A stretch of DNA of 64,000 nucleotides, taken from Spiroplasma endosymbiont of 'Nebria riversi' (GTDB taxonomy: Bacteria; Bacillota_I; Bacilli_A; Mycoplasmatales; Nriv7). The translations under genes were made by a program, and so were the position numbers. The notes below the pieces were generated by a model. That model was not told the DNA's origin, did not search any database, and was given only the letters and a program-made list of their open reading frames with translations. Below are positions 43,242 through 54,860 of the stretch, piece by piece. Location of the stretch: the NCBI RefSeq assembly GCF_018831625.1, contig NZ_CP065193.1, positions 930,001-994,000 on the forward strand. Reading direction: 5' to 3'. Within the stretch, counting starts at the first letter, position 1. Each line of letters starts with the position of its first letter.

Positions 43242-44232
43242 TGGTATGGCAACCCTTTTTTGGACACTTTTTATGTAGACTGTCATTTTCTAAATTCAAC
43301 AGGCGTTAAATAATTTAAACTGCTATGTATTCGAATGTTATTATATCAATTAACAAAATCAAATAATTCGCATTTTAATTGTGTTAAATTTTCAAATTTT
43401 TTACCCTTGATAAATTCCGTTTTAAAAGTTTTGTAAGTTTTTTCAGCCACAGCATTGTCATAAGGACAACCCTTCGCACTCAATGATCTTTTAATATTAA
43501 AGGTTATTAAAATTTCATCAATGATTTTATTTTTGAACTCATTACCACGATCAGTATGAAATAAAGTTATTTTTTTAATTTTGTCGAAAACTCTTGATAA
43601 AATAAAAAAAATCATCAACTTGATAAGTTTAAAAGGCTTTTATGTAAAATTACTACTTTGACTTTAATTTTTTATACATTAAAATATAATACCGCTGTTT
43701 GTTGGTTTTCTTTTCGCAAGTAAATTAATTCATTTTATTCGACAGTGCGATTATCTTGCACTTTAAATGACCCAAAATTATTAAAATTTTCAATTTACTG
43801 ATATACGGCTGATTTTGAAATTCCGTATTCTTTAATAATTTCAACAATGCTTTTTCCGTTTTGATAAAGCATGACAATTTGTTTTTTAAATTCATTTGAA
43901 TATGAGTTTTTCCCCCAGTTTTATCTTCCTACTTTCAAATAAAATAAAATCATTGATGAAATTTTAATAACCTTTAATATTAAAAGATCATTGAGTGCGA
44001 AGGGTTGTCCTTATGACAATGCTGTGGCCGAAAAAACTTACAAAACTTTTAAAACGGAATTTATCAAGGGTAAAAAATTTGAAAATTTAACACAATTAAA
44101 ATGCGAATTATTTGATTTTGTTAATTGATATAATAACATTCGAATACATGGCAGTTTAAATTATTTAACGCCTGTTGAATTTAGAAAATGACAGTCTACA
44201 TAAAAAGTGTCCAAAAAAGGGTCGCAATACCA
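43242..44232. mobile_element. IS scrap cluster: four abutting pieces
   Basis: 43242-43571 IS3 right end (minus); 43572-43707 IS1595-like 3' end (minus); 43708-43937 IS3 orfA part (minus); 43938-44232 IS3 orfB end (plus), ending GGGTCGCAATACCA. The two outer IS3 ends face opposite ways, so the outer edges of the cluster form an inverted repeat of nearly 300 bp. Confidence 0.8.
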
Positions 44233-44771
44233 TACTGGTTATGATGAAAAAACAATTAATAAAAAAAGAAAGAAATTGAAAAATAAGAGAACTACATTCT
44301 TTATTGGCAAGGATGAAAGATTGCCAACTGAAGACTTATCAAAAAGATTATTTGAATTAAGAACATTATTTTATGAAAATTTTGAGAATGCTAAATTAGT
44401 CGTTGGTGGTGATGGTGCAACTTAAATTAAACAACTAGCATCTTTCTGTGGGAGCTAAATATATTTTAGATCGATATCATGCTGTAAGAGAATTAAGAAA
44501 AGTATTCTTATTTTCAAAGTTATATCATGGCGAAGAACTTTTTCAAAAAGCTATTAATTATTTTTATTCTGGTGATTATGACAATTTAATGGAATTATTA
44601 AAAATTTATGTCCCAAAAGAAATATTTAAGTACTTTAAAAATAATCGAGTTGGCATTATACATCAAGGAGAAAGTTGGAATATTGGAGTATCAGTTGAAT
44701 CTGATGTATCTAGATTAGTGAAATCATGTCTAGGCTATGGAAGCAAGATATTTTCGCTGGCCCTGCTTTAA
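44233..44771 (+). pseudogene. Second, divergent ISLre2-type transposase fragment
   Basis: Contains VVGGDGAT, KYILDRYHAVRELRKV, and SWNIGVSVESDVSRLVKSCLGYGSK, aligning with the ISLre2 piece at 42403 but clearly diverged in sequence. A TAA follows GDGAT, and a frameshift near 44450 precedes KYILD. N- and C-termini are missing. It represents a different ISLre2 subfamily from the one at 4.5 and 42.4 kb. Confidence 0.75.
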
Positions 44772-44949
44772 AACATGCTAAATGGAAGAACATATAAACT
44801 AAACAATAATTTTTTAATTTAATATTTTCAAAAATATGCAAATTTTAATAAGTTTGTAATTTTTGTTTTGCAGTTTTGATTAATAAATGTATAATAAATT
44901 TACAATTGAATGAAAAAAAGTCTTTTTCATTCTCTGCCTTTAAGTTATG

Positions 44950-45391
44950 CACCCACAGTTGATGAAGAACAATGAGAACAGAATATTAAAATTATCTTAG
45001 AGGATTTTATTTTTTTAAAATCGTTGATTTTTAATTGAACTGTTGTGTTAATACTTTTAAAAAAGATTTTAATATTTCTGAACAACAAAAACAACCATAT
45101 AATTTCTCTTTAACGGATGCTAAATATTATTATTACAAAATTCTTAATGATGTTAGAAGATTTATTGATAGTCAATTAAATATCCGGTGAAGGGTTGATC
45201 TTGAAGTTAAGAAAATTAAATGAAGAGCTAGTAATTCGGATTTAACAGCAGCTTTAATTAGTTCATTTGATTTATATGTTGATTGGCCCGTAACTAGTTA
45301 TTTAGATGTGTATTTGTGAAGTAATAAAATGCAAAAGTATTATTTAGCAACAGGTATTAGTTATAATGTTGGATTTAATATTATAAAATAA
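44950..45391 (+). pseudogene. Unidentified protein, C-terminal remnant
   Basis: One frame reads PTVDEEQWEQNIKIILEDF; after a shift near 45045 the other gives QPYNFSLTDAKYYYYKILND... DLYVDWPVTSYLDVYLW and ends VGFNIIK. Several Trp are TGA. Aromatic-rich, no membrane helix. It looks like the end of a Spiroplasma surface protein, family not recognised. Confidence 0.5.
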
Positions 45392-45425
45392 ATTATTAAG
45401 GTAAGATGATGGGATATATCACTTT

Positions 45426-45728
45426 GGTTGCGTTTAGTTTTCTTAGGTATTTTTAAAAAAAGAAAAAATAATCATTTACTATAAATTATTTCAATATTCA
45501 AATTAAGTATATATTTCTTATGTAGATTTTTGTTGTAAAAAATTATTTTAATGTTGGTTTTATAAGCATTTTACTTAGGTTTTATAACCTTTTATTAAGA
45601 TTATGTTTATTAATATTAAATATTTTGTTTTATTACTTATTTTTCAAATAAAAAGGTAATCAATTTTTAGTTGTTTTTCTTTCAAAATTATTTAAACCTT
45701 TTCCTGCCTAACAAAACTTTATGCGTCC
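45426..45728. mobile_element. MITE-like element, copy 2 (303 bp)
   Basis: Same ends and interior as 21732-22024, with small indels. ATCACT occurs just before the left end (offset by two T) and directly after the right end, a possible target duplication. It lies directly upstream of the crr promoter. Confidence 0.75.
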
Positions 45729-45740
45729 ATCACTGTTTTA

Positions 45741-45769
45741 ATGACAAAAGTGATTTTTTCACATATAAT
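45741..45769 (+). promoter_or_regulatory. Promoter of crr
   Basis: ATGACA (45741), 17-bp spacer, TATAAT (45764). An ATCACT/AGTGAT inverted repeat followed by TTTTTT overlaps the spacer (45729-45757) and could act as a small upstream terminator. Confidence 0.6.
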
Positions 45770-45806
45770 TAAAGATATATATAGTATATGAAAGGAGAAT
45801 AATTAA

Positions 45807-46292
45807 ATGTTTAGTTTTGGTAATTTTTTTAAAAAAAAGCAAATTGAAATTTTATCACCAGTAGATGGTGAAGTAATTAATATTACTGATGTTGATGATG
45901 AGGTGTTTAATAAAAAGATGTTAGGTGATGGTGTCGCAGTAATTCCTGCTGCCAATGAGTTTTATGCACCGTTTGCAGGTACGATAACTTCAATATTTCC
46001 TACGAATCATGCTTATGGAATTCAACATCGAACAAAAGTAGAATGTTTACTACACATTGGTTTAGATACGGTTAATTTAAAAGGTAGGGGGTTTGAACCA
46101 AAAGTTAAACAAGGTCAAAAAGTAAAGGCTAATGAATTATTAGCAGTTGTTAATTGAAGTGAAATTGCTGGTGAGATTAAATCAAATCAATCGCCGTTAA
46201 TTTTTTTACCTGATAGTTTAAAAGGTAAAAAAATTACTAATATTAAATTAGGCGCCGTTAAAGCTGGTGAAGTTATTGCAATAATTCAATAA
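45807..46292 (+). CDS. crr: PTS glucose-type IIA component
   Basis: 161 aa. The phospho-accepting His lies in CLLHIGLDTVNLKGRGF and the second active-site His in TNHAYGI, both typical of EIIA-Glc. N-terminal LSPVDGEVI and PFAGTI segments complete the fold. It transfers phosphate from HPr to an EIIB domain during sugar uptake. AAAGGAG upstream of ATG 45807. Single-gene unit with its own terminator. Confidence 0.9.
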
Positions 46293-46302
46293 ATTATTTA
46301 AT

Positions 46303-46340
46303 AAAAAAGATGAATTCAATGAATTCATCTTTTTTATTAA
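46303..46340 (+). terminator. Bidirectional terminator between crr and sodA
   Basis: AAAAAAGATGAATTC / GAATTCATCTTTTTT stem; A-run on one side and T-run on the other let it serve both converging genes. Confidence 0.85.
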
Positions 46341-46348
46341 AATTAGTA

Positions 46349-46972
46349 TTATTTAGAATTATTTTTTAAATAAGTGTCATATAGTTTTTCAACTTCTTCT
46401 CAGTTAATAATGTCAAAAAATTTAGTTACATAAGTTTTACGGTCGTTACGATAGTCAATATAATAGGCATGTTCTCAAACATCAATACCGATTAAAGGAT
46501 AGGATTTTAAAAATCAAGGATTATCTTGGTTAAAGGTGTTAAAAATTTTTAATTTGCCATTACGATCAATTAATAATCATGTTCAACCACTACCAAAGAC
46601 TTGTAAGGCGGTGTCGCACATTTTTTCTTGTCATTTTTCCATTGACCCGTAGGTTTCTTCAATGAGAGTTTTTAATTTACAATTACTAATTGGTTTGTCT
46701 TTAGCTAGGATACTAAAAAAGAAATTATGGTTAATTAATCCGCCACCAAATTGGCGAATACCAACATGGCATTCATTTGGTAAGGTTAAATAGTCGCGCA
46801 TTAATTGATTTAGATCGGTAGGTTGATTGTTATTTTCTAATTTTGCAAGAGTGTTATTTAAACCATCTTCATATGCTTTGTGATGTTTGTTGTAATGATA
46901 ATCCATTGTTTCTTTAGATATAATTGGTTCTAGAGCATCTAACGAATAATTTAATTCTTTTCTTTGAAACAT
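46349..46972 (-). CDS. sodA: Superoxide dismutase, Mn/Fe type
   Basis: 207 aa. Metal ligands visible: His in YHYNKHHKAY, His in GLINHNFFF, and Asp/His in IGIDVWEHAYY. N-terminal LDALEPIISKETMDYHY is the family signature. Removes superoxide in the cytoplasm. AAAGGAGGAAATTAT precedes the ATG, a very strong site. Divergent from the CPBP gene, sharing a 98-bp promoter region. Trp codons before QEK and elsewhere are TGA. Confidence 0.9.
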
Positions 46973-47070
46973 TTATAATTTCCTCCTTTTAATAAATTAA
47001 TTATATACACATATACTATATAAATGTATAATAATTGTATAAGAAAGTAAAAATGGAGTAAGGTTTAAAG

Positions 47071-48060
47071 ATGAGTTCTGAAAGTTTTTCGCATCCCCAA
47101 CAATTAAAATCGCACAAATGATATCGTCCACAGTATCGAATTCCAAAAACTTTTGTTGATGATTTACAGGTTTATAATTATAAAATGTTTTCTAAAGTTA
47201 GTACTTGTTTATTTCTCATAACAGTTTTTTCTCTTCCAATAATTTTTGATTTACTTCGGATTTATGTTTTAAATAATAATAATTATATTTTTTTATTTTT
47301 AATTCTTAATTTAGTTTCGTATGGTTTTAGTTTTGGATGATTAATGATTGAAGATGCAAAAAAATTTATTAATAGTGGTGCTTGAGCAATTTATTTATTT
47401 GTAGCTTCCCAAACAGTTAGTACGATTTTATTTGCTATTTTTATTAAAACATCGCCATTATTTTATGAGCAAGTTGGTAATAAAATTGAACTTACGAATG
47501 CCGGTTATGCTCTTAGTTCTTTTATACAAAGCATTACTGGATTAGTAACAATTTTTATAATTTTGTTTTTTAGTAAGCAGTTAGCAAGTAGGATTGGTAA
47601 TACATTACTTTATAATGTGCTATTAGTTGCTATTGTGATTATTATTTCTTTGTTAATTATTTTTCAAGTTACTACTGTTTTTAATTTTATTAATGATGCT
47701 ATTGGTACTAAGAAATCCGCTAATCAAACTGAAATTGAAAAATCTTTAAGTACTATTAGTGGCAAGATTGGTTTATTTATTATGGTTGTTATTATAGCGC
47801 CATTATTGGAAGAATTAGCAACTAGGCATAGTATTTTTATACTATCAAGATATCGTTGATTGGGATTTTTTATTTCTTCTTTTTACTTTGCTTGAATGCA
47901 TGTCCGCCTGGCTGGCGATATTCAAAATATTTTTAGTTATTTAGATTTTTCTTTGTCGTTGTCATTAATATTTATTTTTAGTCGTGAGAATGTAACATAT
48001 TCATTTGTAATTCATTTAATAAATAACTTGATTAGTTATACAGTTTTGGTTGCAACTTAG
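47071..48060 (+). CDS. CPBP-family intramembrane metalloprotease
   Basis: 329 aa with six to eight hydrophobic segments. The CPBP (Abi) motifs are present: EExxxxR in LLEELATRH, FxxxH in FAWMH, and a final HLINN. These glutamic-type membrane proteases process prenylated or membrane proteins; in bacteria they are often tied to bacteriocin self-immunity. The stop is followed one base later by the next gene's ATG, so the two are coupled. A TATAAT at 47027 may be its -10. Confidence 0.8.
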
Positions 48061-48061
48061 G

Positions 48062-48976
48062 ATGGTACAATTTGTTATTGAAGAAAATGATGCTCATCAA
48101 ACAATTATTAAATTTATGCGTAAAACTTTTAATACTGTTCCTTTACGACTAATTTATAAGTTATTTCGTTTAAAAAAGATAAAATTAAATGGTGAAGTTA
48201 TTACTGATTTGAAGTATTATTTAAAACCTAATGATACGATTATTGTTTTAGATAATTTAACTTTCAAAGATGAAGTAAAAAAGCAATTTGCTAGTCAAAT
48301 TGCTTTAACAATTATTTATGAAGACGAATATATTTTAATTGTTGATAAACCCCATAATGTTTTAATTCACCATCCTGTGGGTGAATGTTTAGATTTAGCA
48401 GTTCGTAAGTATTTGCAAATTAATAACAGTTATTCTTTTACTATTAGTCATGTACATCGTTTAGATAAATTAACAAGAGGTTTAGTAATTTATGCGAAAA
48501 AGAAAATTGCTTTAAATATTTTTCATCAATTTTGAAATCAAAATAATATTACTAAAAAATATTTAGCGTTATTAGCTACTAATAAGGAATTACCATTACT
48601 TGTTAAAGGTTATATATTTCAAGATATTATGCAAGGAAAAATGGTGTTTAGTCCTAAATTAGAATTGCCAAATTGTAAAGTAGCAGTAACGAAGTTTAAA
48701 ATGTTTAAAAAAGTATTAAAGTTTAGTTGATATGAGATCCAACTGATTACGGGAAGAAAACATCAAATTAGAGCATCTTGTGAGTATTTAAAAACACCGA
48801 TTGTGGGTGACATTAAATATGGTTCTAAATATAATTTAAATGATCGTATTATGCTTTTTGCTTATAAGTTAGAGTTTGAAAATTTACCGGTTCCTTTGGA
48901 TTATTTAAATAATAAACAATTTGTTTTACCAGATATTGATAAGATATTAGAAATAAATAGCAGAGAAATTAATTAA
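48062..48976 (+). CDS. RluD-like pseudouridine synthase
   Basis: 304 aa. An N-terminal S4 domain (RLIYKLFRLKKIKLNGEVI) is followed by the catalytic motif HRLDKLTRGLVIY with the active Asp, then KKYLAL and LITGRKHQIR, all hallmarks of the RluA/RluD family. Modifies uridines in 23S rRNA. In most members the motif is HRLDxxTSG; here Arg replaces Ser. ATG 48062 overlaps nothing but lies one base after the preceding stop; TTAGG serves as ribosome site. Confidence 0.85.
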
Positions 48977-49015
48977 TTTTGTGATAAAATAATTTAAATT
49001 GAAGGGGAATGGTCA

Positions 49016-50893
49016 ATGTATTCAACAAGCAAAAGTTTTTTTAATACACTGTTAGGAATTATTGGAACATTTTTAGGTTCTGTTTTTCAGTTTGTTCTTA
49101 TTTATTTAATAATTAAATATTATGGGGCGAAGATGAATGGATTAGTACGAACTATTATGGCAATTTCATTTACTATTGGTTTGGCTGAGAGTAGTTTAGG
49201 AATTATGGGAATTTTTTATTTGTATCATCCCTTAGCAAAGAAAGATTGAATTACTGTTAATGATATTGTGGGTACGATTAAAAATAATTATATTAAAACG
49301 GGGATAATTTATTTATCATTAGTTATTTTTTTAGGTTTAGGGTTTTCTTTGTATGCCTATTGAAATAATGTTAGTGAAATTATTACTGATGATGTTATTC
49401 AAGTGATGCCGTTTTGACAATTATGAATTATTATCATATCGTTGTCATTAAAAAATTTAATTTCATTTTTCATTGTAGGTGCTTATGAAAATTTAATTCA
49501 AGCAGATAATGGTAATTATTTTAATCGGATTGTGCATTTAACTTGCGATTTATTAGTTTTTACAGGTGTTATTTTGCGAATGTGGATTAGGGCTAGAAAT
49601 GGTAATCCCAATGCTTATTTACCATTTTTAGTTTATATTTTTCATGGAATTATTAAGTCAATTTTAATTTATATTTATGTGAAATTAAAGTATCCGTGAT
49701 TGCAAACTAAAGAGTGAACTAAAAATGATAAATTATTGCAAGAGAGTAACTATGTTGCGGTTAAAAGTTATGCGGTAGCAATTTTTAATAATATTGATTT
49801 TGTTTTAATTGCTTTATTTATTGGTTTTCGTACAGCGTCGGCGTATTCCATATATATGACGGTGGCGATAAATATGAGAGTAATTATGTTAGTATTTATT
49901 ACTTCGTTTAAAGACTTTTTTGGTACATGAATTTCTTATCAAGGAAGAATTCGTTGGAATACATTTGTTAAATTTGAATTGTTTGCTTATATGGTGGCTG
50001 CTTTTATGTTTGTTGTGCAGTTTATTATGTCACCATATTTTGTTAATGGCTTATATGGTGAATTGAAGGTTCAAATGTTAGCAACTGTTAGAAGTTCTAG
50101 TAATCCAGAGTTTGAGAATATTGCGATTAAGACTATTTTTGATACCCCGCATTTATCGTTAATTTTTGCTATTAATTCAGCATTATTAATGATAAGTGAA
50201 CCGGCGAGTATTTTAATTTATGGCGCGGGAAGACATCATGAAACTACGAAGCATGCTTATATACAAGTGGTTATTAGTTTGATTATTAGTTTAATTTTAG
50301 GGTCAGTTTTTACATATTATTTAAAAGATGCACAGTTAACAATTTATGCTTTAGTGTTATCAACAACTTTTGGGTTATTTTATCGCTGAATTTATAGTAG
50401 TAGTTATACTTGGAAGTATTTAACATATAATAGTAATGCTCGGTTTTGATGAAAGAATTTGGCAATTATTATTATTCCAATGATTTTTTCAATTGTTATT
50501 GCTTATAAATTAATTTTTTCTAATCCTTATTATCAATTTGCTAACTATGAACAATTGTCGTCACAATTAGGAATTAAAGGAATTATAAAATTATTTATGT
50601 TAATTCTTGTTATTTCTGTTCCGGGGATTATGTTATTAGCAGCGATTACTGAACCTTTGCAGTTAATGGCGATATTATCACGAAGTTCATTAACTAATTG
50701 GATTATTGTTCGTTTAAAAAAACAATTGAAAAATAAAGATGATTTTTATACAAAAGATGAATTGATCGCTTTTAATGATCCCGATAAAATTAAAGTTCAT
50801 AGTATTGAAGCCGAAGATAAATGAAAAGATAATCAGCGAACAAATAGTAAAAATGAGCAACAAGCAGTTTATACATTAACAGGTAAAAATTAA
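49016..50893 (+). CDS. Polytopic flippase-like membrane protein
   Basis: 625 aa with about 12-14 hydrophobic helices spread over the first 540 residues and a hydrophilic C-terminal tail of about 70 aa. N-terminal LLGIIGTFLGSVFQFVLIYL and NGLVRTIMAISFTIGLAESSLG resemble the opening helices of polysaccharide/lipid flippases (MOP superfamily). It may export a glycolipid or capsule precursor. Family call is by architecture only. AAGGGGAATG precedes the start. Confidence 0.6.
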
Positions 50894-50908
50894 TTTAAGG
50901 AGAAAAAA

Positions 50909-52063
50909 ATGAGTTTACAAAAATTTAATGTTCATTTTACGAAGCAAGAGTTACTCACAGGTACAGGAATTGGTGTTATTTCAGCTTTTATGTATTCATT
51001 AGCACCATTATTAATTATTTTTTTAGATACGCGGGCATTAAATAGTTTTATTTTAGCAACAATGCAAGAATTTGTTTCTTGAATTTTAGTTGTTTGTCTT
51101 ACTAATAAACCATTAAAGTTTTTAAAACAAATTTGGAAAAATACTAAAAGTATGTTAGGGATGATTGTAATTATTGCTGGTATTTTTGGTGGCCCGATTG
51201 CGCAAGTGTTGTATGTTTTATCAATTCAATTGGCAGCGCAAATGAGTGCTACGGCAACAGTGTTGGTAAATATTGCTCCAATTTTTACGGCTTTATTATC
51301 AAGGTTACTATTAGAAGAAAGATTATCTTTTATTGCTTGGTCCGGATTACTTTTAACATCTTTAGCGGTTATTGGTTTGGTTATTTGACAAATTATTACT
51401 GAGTTTAATAAAACAATATTAAGTCCTGACCCTAGTGATATTCAACCGTGAGTAAAAGCTACTTGGGCAATAATTTTGTCATTGTTAACGGCGATTTTAT
51501 ATGCGATTGAATCAACAATTCTTCATTTTGCAATGAGTAAGTCTAAAAATAAAATTAATGAGAAGGATGCATTAATTTTAAAAGCGTTTAGTTCATCGTG
51601 GATAATGTTAATTTTTGTTTTACCAATAGTTTCGGTAATAGGTGGGGGTTATGGTTATGAAGGCTGAGTTCAATTTAGAATTTTTGGTGAATTGAAGGGG
51701 TTAACATTTTTATTTATTATCATTTCTAGTTTTGCGATTGCAATTGGGCGAATTTTATTTTTTCGCAGTATTAAAATTTTAAATGGTTCTTATGGAATTG
51801 CTTCTCAATTGGCGATGTTGTTATGAACGCCATTGCTTTCTTTAGCAATTTTTGGTTTATATAAAGTTACTAATTGTGATTTTGGTATTATTCAATCTAA
51901 TATTTTAGATATGCAAATTAAATATTTGTATTTGGGTGTGACGCAATGAGAATATTATCTCTTTTTAGTCCCAGTGCTTATTGGGTTAATATTGTTGCTG
52001 TTTAATGAAAAATTTTTAAAAAAAGATAAGGATTTTTGAACACCTCCAATGGAGTTGAAATAG
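50909..52063 (+). CDS. EamA/DMT-family transporter
   Basis: 384 aa with ten hydrophobic helices in two halves. The first half ends with the DMT-typical VNIAPIFTALLSRLLLEERLSFIAWSGL sequence pattern (helices 4-5). The second half is similar in layout, with a longer loop. Exports or imports small metabolites; substrate unknown. It starts 15 bp after the flippase-like gene with TAAGGAG, so the two are one operon. Confidence 0.75.
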
Positions 52064-52157
52064 TATATAATTAGTTTAAAGTTTTACTTTTTTATATTTT
52101 TTTGTTGTTATTAAATATTGATGCGTATTTACTTATATAAAAAGGGAGATATACAAT

Positions 52158-52475
52158 ATGGATTTATTAGGTGCTTGAGGTATTATCGGTTTTATTGCGA
52201 TGATTTTATTAGAAATAAAATTAGTGTTTGTGGTGATATGAAGTCTTGATCGTTTACTTGTAAAGCGTAAAAAAGCAGTTAAAGCAACTAGCATAGAAGA
52301 ACAAGATAATACTATTGAAGAAGTTGTTCAAGAAAATATTAAAGAAGTTAAGGTTAAAAAAGTTAAGTTAGATGGAAGTGCAGTTCCAGACGCTACTACT
52401 ATAGTAGAAATTCATCAAAATAACAAAGAAGTGCCAGAAGAAAAACAAGAAACGGTTCAAGAAACAAAGTTATAA
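52158..52475 (+). CDS. Small single-pass membrane protein with a charged tail
   Basis: 105 aa. One N-terminal helix (GAWGIIGFIAMILLEIKLVFVVIW) followed by a Lys/Glu-rich tail (KKVKLDGSA, EEKQETVQ), probably unstructured or coiled. AAGGGAG upstream of ATG. No family recognised. It ends the operon and is followed by a terminator. Confidence 0.65.
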
Positions 52476-52481
52476 TATGTT

Positions 52482-52520
52482 AAAAAGTCAATCAATTATT
52501 TATTGATTGACTTTTTATTT
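52482..52520 (+). terminator. Rho-independent terminator
   Basis: AAAAAGTCAATCAAT / ATTGATTGACTTTTT stem and T-run. Confidence 0.85.
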
Positions 52521-52674
52521 ATTACTAGTTAGAGTTTAATTTATTAAATTATAATTTTAATTTTGTAGAAAACTCTTGATATTTATTGAATATTGGATAG
52601 TTTACAATAAGTTGGACCATATTTATGTGGACTTTCAAATAAAATAAAATTATTAAGAAAGTAGGAAGATAAAA

Positions 52675-52950
52675 ATGGGGAAAAACTCATATTCAAATGA
52701 ATTTAAAAAACAAATTGTCATGCTTTATCAAAACGGAAAAAGCATTGTTGAAATTATTAAAGAATACGGAATTTCAAAATCAGCCGTATATCAGTGAATT
52801 GAAAATTTTAATAATTTTGGGTCATTTAAAGTGCAAGATAATCGCACTGTCGAAGAAAATGAATTAATTTACTTGCAAAAAGAAAACCAACAATTACGAA
52901 TGGAAAATGACATTTTAAAGCAAGCAGCACTGATAATTGGCAAAAAATAG
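52675..52950 (+). CDS. IS3 OrfA (copy F), HTH protein with frameshift window
   Basis: 91 aa, intact: an N-terminal helix-turn-helix ([31 protein letters not shown]) and a Leu-zipper-like end ([18 protein letters not shown]). It ends GGC AAA AAA TAG; the A6 run lets ribosomes slip -1 into [16 protein letters not shown] and continue into orfB, the usual way IS3 elements make OrfAB. OrfA binds the element ends and tempers transposition. Confidence 0.85.
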
Positions 52951-52982
52951 GAATTATTAACAATAATAAAGAAAAATATTCC

Positions 52983-53510
52983 GTGCTAAAAATGTGTCAA
53001 ATATTAAAAATAGCAAAATCAACATATTATTATCAAACTAATAATTGTGTTAAGTATGATGTTAATAATTATGAAGAAGAAGTTATCAGTGCATTTAATA
53101 AAAGTCGTAAAATTTATGGTGCTCGTAAAATTAAAGCTGTTTTAATGAGAAAAGATATTATCTTATCACGTCGAAAAATCAGATTCCTTATGATCGAAAA
53201 TAATTGGGTCTCTAAATACACCAAATTAAAATATCGTAATCACAAAACAATGGTTAATAATGACCAGATTAGTAATGTTTTAAATCGTCAATTTAATAAC
53301 AAAAAACCTAATGAAGTTGTTGTTAGTGATTTAACATATGTGCAAGTTGGAGGAAAACGACATTATATTTGTTTATTAATTGACTTGTTTAATCGAGAAA
53401 TAATTGGCTATAGTGTCGAACCAAACAAAACCGCTGAACTAGTTCAACAAGCTTTTCATAAAATAACACGACCATTAAATAAAATAACTTTATTTCATAC
53501 TGATCGTGGT
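52983..53510 (+). pseudogene. IS3 orfB (copy F), truncated
   Basis: Open from VLKMCQILKIAKSTYYY through VVSDLTYVQ and LFNREIIGYS to FHTDRG, where a new IS3 left end begins at 53511. The last catalytic Glu and the C-terminus are therefore lost. GTG 52983 is the first usable start if made alone; more likely only the OrfAB frameshift product existed. Confidence 0.85.
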
Positions 53511-53632
53511 TGGATAGGTTACAATAAGTTGGACCATATTTATGTGGACTTTCAAATAAAATAAAATTATTAAGAAAGTAGGAAGATAAAAATAGGGAAA
53601 AACTCATATTCAAATGAATGTAAAAAACAAAT

Positions 53633-53971
53633 TGGTATGGCAACCCTTTTTTGGAAACTTTTTATGTAGACTGTTGTTTTCTAAATTCAACAGGCGTTAA
53701 ATAATTTAGGCTGCCGTGAATTCGAATGTTGTTATATCAATTAACAAAATCAAATAATTCGTATTTTAATTATGTTAAATTTTCAAATTTTTTACCCTCA
53801 ATAAATTCCGTTTTAAAGGTTTTGTAAGTTGTTTCAGCAACAGCATTGTCATAAGGACACCCCTTATTGCTTAATGATCTTTTAATTTTAAAAGTGCTTA
53901 AAATTTCATCAATAATTTTATTTTATTTGAAAGTCCACATAAATATGGTCCAACTTATTGTGACCTATCCA
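53633..53971 (-). mobile_element. Internally deleted IS3 derivative H (339 bp)
   Basis: Keeps both IS3 ends (TGGTATGG... and complement of TGGATAGGTCACAATAAG) but only about 290 bp from one side and about 50 bp from the other. It could still move if transposase is supplied. Its sequence also diverges more than other copies. Confidence 0.75.
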
Positions 53972-53990
53972 TATATATATATATTATATA

Positions 53991-54763
53991 TCCATAATTC
54001 AGAAGGAAAACAAAAATATTTATGTAAAAATTGCCGTGCAAGTTTTGACGCTTTTCGTAATCATTTTATTTATTGAAGTCATTTAAATTATGAACAATGA
54101 AATTTATTGATTCAAATTTCATTGCTGGGGCAATCTAGTAAAATAATTTCTCGTTTTATTAAAACTACATTAAAAACTGCTTGATATAATCGTCAAAAAT
54201 TAATGAAATCAAAATAATTAGAAAATACCCAATTAAAATTTAAAAAATTATCTGGTAAAATCCAAATCGATGAAACATTTATTAAAGAAATTCATAAAGG
54301 AAATTTCAAACATAAAACTGATCCACGAAGAATTCACCTTGACCCATTCGCAAATAATACTAAATGCTGTATTCAAATAGCAGTTGATAATAATAACAAT
54401 ATTTATGTTAAATCCACAAACACCAAACGTTTACAAAAACAATGAGTTATTGAAAATATGAACAAAGAATTAATTAACCAAAATTCAATTATTACTTCTG
54501 ATATGCAAAAATTATATTTTTTAGTAGCAAAACAAACAAATTCTACTTTGTGTGTAACTAAAACAACAATTAATCCTGAAGCTAGTTATCGTAACTTAAA
54601 TAAAATCAGTAAATTACAATCTAGTCTTAAAGAAGCCTTAATTCATTATCATGGTTTAGTTTTTACTAATATTAAAAATTATTTAAATCTCTGAAAATGA
54701 AAATACCAACATAAGGGTTTAACTCCAAACCAACAAACAGCGGTATTATATTTTAATGTATAA
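53991..54763 (+). pseudogene. Zinc-ribbon DDE transposase, copy 4 fragment
   Basis: Begins inside the zinc ribbon (NSEGKQKYLCKNC), continues through KIQIDETFIKEIHKG, NPEASYRNL and AVLYFNV. TAA interrupts KSK-LENTQ. No start codon remains. Confidence 0.8.
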
Positions 54764-54860
54764 AAAATTAAATTAAAAATAGTAATTTTACATAAAAGCC
54801 TTTTAAAATTATCAAGTTGATGATTTTTTTTATTTTATCAAGAGTTTTCGACGAAATTAA

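Larger units (their letters stand above)
52557..54860. mobile_element. IS1595-like copy 4 with nested IS3 pieces
   Basis: The left terminus of an IS1595-like element (52557-52593) is separated from its remaining body (53991-54860) by IS3 copies F (52594-53510), G (53511-53632) and H (53633-53971). About 260 bp of the IS1595-like 5' region is lost. Confidence 0.8.
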
